A stretch of DNA of 26,826 nucleotides from Coriobacteriaceae bacterium. Lineage in GTDB: Bacteria; Actinomycetota; Coriobacteriia; Coriobacteriales; Coriobacteriaceae. The DNA lies in contig CABIWB010000012.1 of the NCBI GenBank assembly GCA_902362275.1, positions 1-26,826 of the forward strand, given 5' to 3'. The notes below the pieces were generated by a model. That model saw only the letters and a list, made by a program, of their open reading frames with translations. It searched no databases and was not told where the DNA came from. A program made the position numbers and the translations under genes. Positions 22,554 to 26,826 of the stretch are shown one piece after another; the first letter of the stretch is position 1; every line of letters begins with the position of its first letter.

Positions 22554-23426
22554 ATGCGCGTCGACGAGGTTTTTAAGCAGGCAGCATCCCAGGGCACCAC
22601 GCCCGTTTCTTTTGAGATGTTCCCGCCCAAGGGCGAGCTCACCCTCGATACGGCTCGCAAGGTGGCAGGCAGTCTGTGCAAGCTTTCGCCGAGCTTTGTC
22701 TCGGTCACTTGTTCCGCTGGCGGCTCGGGCAACGGTGCCACCACCGCCCCCATCGCGCATATGATTACGAGCGAATTCGATACGCCCTCGGTGGCGCACC
22801 TCACCTGTGTGGGCCGTACCCACGCCGATATCGCCGCCAAGATCGATGAGTACCGCACCGCCGGCGTGGAAAACGTGCTGGCCCTGCGCGGCGACCTGCC
22901 CGCTGGCGCGACCGAGGACGACAAGCCCGCCTCCGACTACGCCTACGCCCGCGACCTCATCCCCGAGCTTGTCGACGCCGGCTTTTGTGTGGGCGCCGCA
23001 GCCTACCCCGAGGGCCACATTGCCTGTGAGGACCTCAACGCCTCGGTCGAACACCTCAAGCAAAAACAGGACGCCGGCGCGAGCTTCTTTGTGACGCAGC
23101 TCTTCTTTGATAACGAGTGCTTCTATCGCTTCCGCGAGCTTGCCGACAAGGCCGGTATCACCGTGCCCATTACCGCGGGCATCATGCCGTTTATGGGCAA
23201 GTCGCAGATCAGCCGCATGGTCTTTATGTGCGGCGCGTCGCTGCCCTCCCCCGTCATCAAGATTCTCGCCAAGTACGAGAACGACCCCGAGAGCCTGCAG
23301 GCAGCCGGTGTAGATTATGCCGCCCACCAGCTTTGCGACCTCAAGGAGCACGGCGCCGACGGCCTGCACCTGTACACTATGAACCGTCCTGCGATCGCCG
23401 CGACCATTATGGAGCGCCTGGGGTAA
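22554..23426 (+). CDS. metF: Methylenetetrahydrofolate reductase
   Basis: This cytosolic enzyme reduces 5,10-methylene-THF to 5-methyl-THF, the methyl donor for MetH. The 290-residue protein is a standard bacterial MetF TIM barrel. It has VSFEMFPPKG near the start with the catalytic-type Glu (E21), PSFVSVTCSAGGSG, HLTCVGRT, NVLALRGDLP, the FAD-contact region FVTQLFFDNECFYRF, and TAGIMPFMGKSQISRM. It lacks the eukaryotic regulatory domain. The ATG at 22554 has AGAGGAG upstream. Its stop overlaps the start of the next gene by one base, so the three methionine genes form one operon in pathway order. Confidence 0.96.
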   Translation: MRVDEVFKQAASQGTTPVSFEMFPPKGELTLDTARKVAGSLCKLSPSFVSVTCSAGGSGNGATTAPIAHMITSEFDTPSVAHLTCVGRTHADIAAKIDEYRTAGVENVLALRGDLPAGATEDDKPASDYAYARDLIPELVDAGFCVGAAAYPEGHIACEDLNASVEHLKQKQDAGASFFVTQLFFDNECFYRFRELADKAGITVPITAGIMPFMGKSQISRMVFMCGASLPSPVIKILAKYENDPESLQAAGVDYAAHQLCDLKEHGADGLHLYTMNRPAIAATIMERLG

Positions 23427-24214
23427 TGGAAAAACCGAACATCGATACAACCGCTGTCGAAGTGCCGGCCGACCTTGCGTCGCCGGCGCTTTACCGTGTC
23501 GATGCTGCGCACCATCCCCGTGTCGACCGTGCCGAGATGCTGCGGTATCTGGGTTACGGCGGCCAGCAGATTGAGCCCGAGCTGTCACGACGTATTGAGC
23601 TTGTGGTCGAGCACCTTGAGCTGGACATTGAGCCCCGTGGCGTGCGCCGCGTATTTGCCGTCGATGCCACGGGCGTGGACGAGCAGGGAGAACCCAGCAT
23701 CCGTCTGGTTGGCACCAACGTTGAACTGCGAGGTCGCGATATCTATCGACATCTCAAAGATGCCCGCTTTGCCGCGCTCATGGCATGCACCCTCGGCATG
23801 GACGCCGAGCGTCGCCTGCGCACCACGGGAGCCCAGCAGCCCCTAGAGGGAGCCGTGCTCGATGCCGCGTGCTCCGCCTATGTGGAAGCCGCCGTCGAGC
23901 AGATGGACCAGCAAGTCAAGACTGCGGCCGCCGCACACGGACTCGCCGGCAACTGGCGCTTTAGTCCCGGCTACGGCGACTGCCCGCTCTCGGCCCAGCG
24001 CTCGATCGTAAATGCGCTCAACGCCACACGGCTCATCGGCCTGACCGTCACACCTACCAGCCTGCTCATGCCCACCAAGAGCGTAACCGCGGTGATCGGT
24101 CTGTTTGACGGCGAGGTTCACGACGCCCAGAGTCGCCCCACCTGCAATATCTGCCGCATGCGTGAGCACTGCCGCTTCCGCGCCGCCCACACCACCTGCT
24201 ATTCCAGCCATTAG
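23426..24214 (+). CDS. Stand-alone methionine synthase activation-domain protein
   Basis: The 262-residue protein corresponds to the AdoMet-binding reactivation domain of MetH, here a separate polypeptide. The signature WRFSPGYGDCPLSAQRSI (177-194) matches the R..PGY..CP motif of that domain. LTVTPTSLLMPTKSVTAVIGL follows, as in MetH. The C-terminus adds a cysteine motif, C240-x2-C243-x5-C249 with C258, seen in stand-alone versions and possibly a metal site. The domain binds S-adenosylmethionine to re-methylate inactive cob(II)alamin. It overlaps the metF stop by one base and ends 9 nt before metH, and MetH lacks this domain, which strongly supports the assignment. An electron donor is not visible nearby. 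Confidence 0.9.
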   Translation: MEKPNIDTTAVEVPADLASPALYRVDAAHHPRVDRAEMLRYLGYGGQQIEPELSRRIELVVEHLELDIEPRGVRRVFAVDATGVDEQGEPSIRLVGTNVELRGRDIYRHLKDARFAALMACTLGMDAERRLRTTGAQQPLEGAVLDAACSAYVEAAVEQMDQQVKTAAAAHGLAGNWRFSPGYGDCPLSAQRSIVNALNATRLIGLTVTPTSLLMPTKSVTAVIGLFDGEVHDAQSRPTCNICRMREHCRFRAAHTTCYSSH

Positions 24215-24223
24215 GAGCCCTCG

Positions 24224-26791
24224 ATGTTTACTCCGCTTATCACTCATGATTCTGACGGTGCTGCGCTGGCGGCACCTGTCAATACTGCGCGCTGCAACGG
24301 TGCCGCGTACAAGACGCGCACGATCGACGATCTGCGCATTAAGGATGAACGCCTGCGTGCGGCCATCGAGGGCACGAGGCACCTGCTGTTCGACGGCGGC
24401 ATGGGCACCATGTTGCAGGCCGCCGGCATGAAGGCAGGCGCCCTGCCCGAGCTGCTCAACTTTGAGGAGCCCCAGGTTATCACCGATATCCAACGTCAAT
24501 ATGCCGAGGCTGGCTGTGACGTGATCACCGCCAACACCTTTGGCGCCAATGCCCACAAGCTCGACGGTACCGCCACCGTGGCAGACGTCTTTGCCGCGGC
24601 CGTCACCTGCGCCCGCGAGGCCGGCGCCCGCTACGTCGCCGGCGATATCGGCCCCATCGGCGCGCTGCTGCGCCCCCTGGGCACCCTCAGCTTTGACGAG
24701 GCCTACGACCTCTTTGTCGAGGAAGTGCGCGCTGGCGTCGCTGCGGGCGTCGACCTCTTTATTATCGAGACTATGACCGACCTGGCCGAGATCAAGGCGG
24801 CAGTCCTTGCCTGCCGCGAGAACTCCGACCTGCCCGTCTTTGCCACCATGACCTTCGAGGAAGACGGCCGTACCTTCCTGGGAACGAGCCCCGAAGTCGC
24901 CGCCATCACGCTCGACGCCATCGGCGCCGATGTCCTGGGCATCAACTGCAGTCAGGGCCCGGCCGAGCTCCAAGGACTCGCTGCGCGCATGCTCACCGTT
25001 ACCGACAAGCCCATCATGGTGCAGGCCAACGCAGGACTGCCCCGCGTGGACGACGACGGCAACACCGTCTTTGATGTCAAGGCACCCGAGTACGCCGAGG
25101 CCGTCGCCGGCATGATCGAGGACGGCGTGAGCGTCGTAGGCGGCTGCTGCGGCACCACGCCGGCGCACATGGCGGCACTTCGCACCCTCATCGACAACCA
25201 CACGCCCAGCCCGCGTCACCGCAAGCCCAGCATGTCGGTCACGAGCGCCCAGACCGTGGTGGACCTTCCCTGCGACGGCCACAAGATCGCTGTCATCGGC
25301 GAGCGCATCAACCCCACCGGCAAAAAGCGCCTGCAGCAGGCCCTGCGTGACGGCGACCTGGACTACGTGGTGAGCCAGGGCATCAGCCAGCAGGAACAGG
25401 GCGCCGACATCCTGGACGTTAACGTGGGCCTGCCCGAGATCGACGAGGTCAAGATCATCCAGCAGGCCACCGAGCAGCTCCAGGGTTCCACGCTGCTGCC
25501 GTTGCAGATCGACTCCACCGACCCCGCAGCCGTCGAGGCCGCCGTGCGCCGCTACGCCGGCAAGCCCATCATCAACTCGGTCAATGGCAAGCAGCAGATC
25601 ATGGATGAGATCTTTCCGCTGGTCGCCCACTACGGCACCAACGTTGTCGGCCTTACGCTCGACGAAGGTGGCATCCCCGATACCGCCGAGGCCCGCTTTG
25701 CCATCGCCGAGCGCATCGTGGCCGAGGCCGCCCGCTACGGCATCGGACCGGACCGCATCCTCATCGACTGCCTGGTCATGACCGCCTCGACCAACCAGCG
25801 CCAAGCCGAGCAGATCCTGCGTGCCATGTCTCTGTGCAAGGAGCGCCTGGGCGTCAAATGCGCGCTCGGCGTGTCGAACATCAGCTTTGGCCTGCCCGCT
25901 CGCCCGCTGCTGGGCTCGGTCTTTTTGGCCGCAGCTTTTGGCGCGGGCCTTGACGCCCCCATCATGAACCCGGGCTCCAAGCGCTTTATGGATACCGTCT
26001 ACAGCTATCGCGTCCTGAGCGTTGAGGACGAGGGCTCGACCGGATACATCGAGCGCTACGCCGGCTGGACCGATCCGTACAAGATCGCCGCCAACCCGGC
26101 AGCGGCTCAGGCCGCATCGAATGATGCCGCGCCTGCCGCGGGCACCGCCGGCACCGACGGCAACGACGGCAACGACGACCCGATTCGTCGCATGGTCGTC
26201 TCGGGCCGCAAAGGCGAGATCGCTGCCGAGACCGAGCGTCTGCTGGCAGACCACGACGCCATGGACCTCATCAACAATCACTTTATCCCCGCCCTCGACG
26301 AGGTGGGCGTCCTCTTTGACCAGGGCAAGTTCTTCTTGCCGCAGCTTATGGCCTCAGCCGAGGCCGCACGCGTGGGCTTCGACACCATCAAGCACCTGAT
26401 GCCCGCCGGCGAGATCGCCGACAAGGGCAAGATCTGCGTGGCAACCGTCAAGGGCGACATCCACGATATTGGCAAGAACATCGTCAAAATGCTGCTCGAT
26501 AACTACGGCTACACCGTCTTTGACCTAGGCCGCGACGTCGACCCGCAAGAGGTGCTCAAGACCGTACAGGAGCGTGACATTAAGCTCGTCGGCCTCTCGG
26601 CGCTTATGACTACCACGGTCGTCGCCATGGAGGAGACCATCAAGCTGCTTCATGCCGAGGTGCCGGGCGTCAAGATCATCGTGGGCGGCGCCGTGCTCAC
26701 CCCCGAATACGCCAAGCAGATCGGCGCGGACTACTACGCCAAGGACGCCGCCGAAAGCGCTCGTATCGCCGAAGAGGTCTTTGGGCAGTAA
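24224..26791 (+). CDS. metH: Cobalamin-dependent methionine synthase, without activation domain
   Basis: This enzyme transfers the methyl group of 5-methyl-THF through cobalamin to homocysteine. The 855-residue protein has the modules in order. The homocysteine domain (about 45-330) has zinc ligands C242, C308 and C309 (INCSQG, GGCCGTTP). The pterin domain (about 352-615) contains GERINPTGKK, ILDVNVGLPE and NSVNGK. A low-complexity Ala/Gly/Asn/Asp linker spans about 622-653. The cobalamin cap (about 654-735) and B12-binding domain (735-855) follow, with the base-off motif D745-I-H747-D-I-G750. E. coli MetH is about 1227 residues; the missing C-terminal reactivation domain is encoded by the previous gene. 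The ATG at 24224 has GGAG upstream. No downstream partner is in view. Confidence 0.96.
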   Translation: MFTPLITHDSDGAALAAPVNTARCNGAAYKTRTIDDLRIKDERLRAAIEGTRHLLFDGGMGTMLQAAGMKAGALPELLNFEEPQVITDIQRQYAEAGCDVITANTFGANAHKLDGTATVADVFAAAVTCAREAGARYVAGDIGPIGALLRPLGTLSFDEAYDLFVEEVRAGVAAGVDLFIIETMTDLAEIKAAVLACRENSDLPVFATMTFEEDGRTFLGTSPEVAAITLDAIGADVLGINCSQGPAELQGLAARMLTVTDKPIMVQANAGLPRVDDDGNTVFDVKAPEYAEAVAGMIEDGVSVVGGCCGTTPAHMAALRTLIDNHTPSPRHRKPSMSVTSAQTVVDLPCDGHKIAVIGERINPTGKKRLQQALRDGDLDYVVSQGISQQEQGADILDVNVGLPEIDEVKIIQQATEQLQGSTLLPLQIDSTDPAAVEAAVRRYAGKPIINSVNGKQQIMDEIFPLVAHYGTNVVGLTLDEGGIPDTAEARFAIAERIVAEAARYGIGPDRILIDCLVMTASTNQRQAEQILRAMSLCKERLGVKCALGVSNISFGLPARPLLGSVFLAAAFGAGLDAPIMNPGSKRFMDTVYSYRVLSVEDEGSTGYIERYAGWTDPYKIAANPAAAQAASNDAAPAAGTAGTDGNDGNDDPIRRMVVSGRKGEIAAETERLLADHDAMDLINNHFIPALDEVGVLFDQGKFFLPQLMASAEAARVGFDTIKHLMPAGEIADKGKICVATVKGDIHDIGKNIVKMLLDNYGYTVFDLGRDVDPQEVLKTVQERDIKLVGLSALMTTTVVAMEETIKLLHAEVPGVKIIVGGAVLTPEYAKQIGADYYAKDAAESARIAEEVFGQ

Positions 26792-26826
26792 CACAACGGA
26801 AACAACCGAGCACTAAAACGTGCCGC

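Noticed and set aside
23843..26281. Very long open frame antisense to metH (about 812 codons)
   Set aside because: It mirrors the GC-rich third positions of metH and has no ribosome site or domain; metH itself is unambiguous.

Overview
The window looks like chromosomal DNA from a high-GC, anaerobic, gut-type actinobacterium. My best guess is a Collinsella-like member of the Coriobacteriia. That is inferred from the GC-rich third positions, strong AGGAG-type ribosome sites, a type III glutamine synthetase, fermentative Fe-type alcohol/glycerol dehydrogenases, a MurT/GatD amidation enzyme and a split B12 methionine synthase. No rRNA or other definitive marker is present.

Layout. (1) 1-1261: the 3' end of a KdpD-type sensor kinase and its overlapping response regulator KdpE. 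(2) 1262-3962: an accessory island inserted before guaA. It holds a compact minus-strand run of small genes (excisionase-like protein, a second HTH protein, a winged-helix replication-initiator-like protein, and three small unknown proteins). A 33-bp repeat array that looks like iterons lies just after the initiator gene. A complete IS200-type insertion sequence follows, with end hairpins and a highly structured 3' region. No integrase, relaxase or partition gene is visible, so the island looks like a remnant or a dependent mini-element. (3) 3963-6986: guaA with its terminator, diverging from a type I asparaginase. (4) 6987-8000: a 250-bp inverted-repeat element, then an XRE regulator and an unrecognised protein that diverge around a perfect 24-bp palindrome. 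(5) 8002-10841: a DUF1648 membrane protein, the ATPase YchF and a four-cluster ferredoxin-like protein. (6) 10992-14575: three Fe-type dehydrogenases in series (two GldA-like paralogues and one alcohol dehydrogenase), separated by strong terminator-like hairpins. (7) 14576-15075: a gene-free, repeat-rich spacer.

(8) 15076-19415: an apparent operon of two paralogous helical-repeat proteins and a single 724-residue protein joining MurT and GatD, the two subunits that amidate lipid II. (9) 19422-20010: a terminator, tRNA-Glu(UUC), its terminator, then an AT-richer gene-free stretch with a tRNA T-arm-like relic, an 18-bp perfect palindrome and a pair of long inverted repeats. (10) 20040-22127: glnN (GSIII). 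(11) 22554-26791: a methionine operon of MTHFR (metF), a stand-alone methionine synthase activation-domain protein and MetH lacking that domain.

Functional links. guaA, glnN, the asparaginase, the tRNA-Glu and the glutamine-using GatD domain all touch glutamine/ammonia metabolism. The metF, activation-protein and metH genes form one C1/B12 methionine pathway. The dehydrogenase block fits redox balancing during fermentation. The most unusual items are the MurT-GatD fusion with its two helical-repeat partners, the iteron-like mini-replicon, the TnpB-less IS200 with a structured 3' RNA region, and several unexplained inverted-repeat elements between genes.
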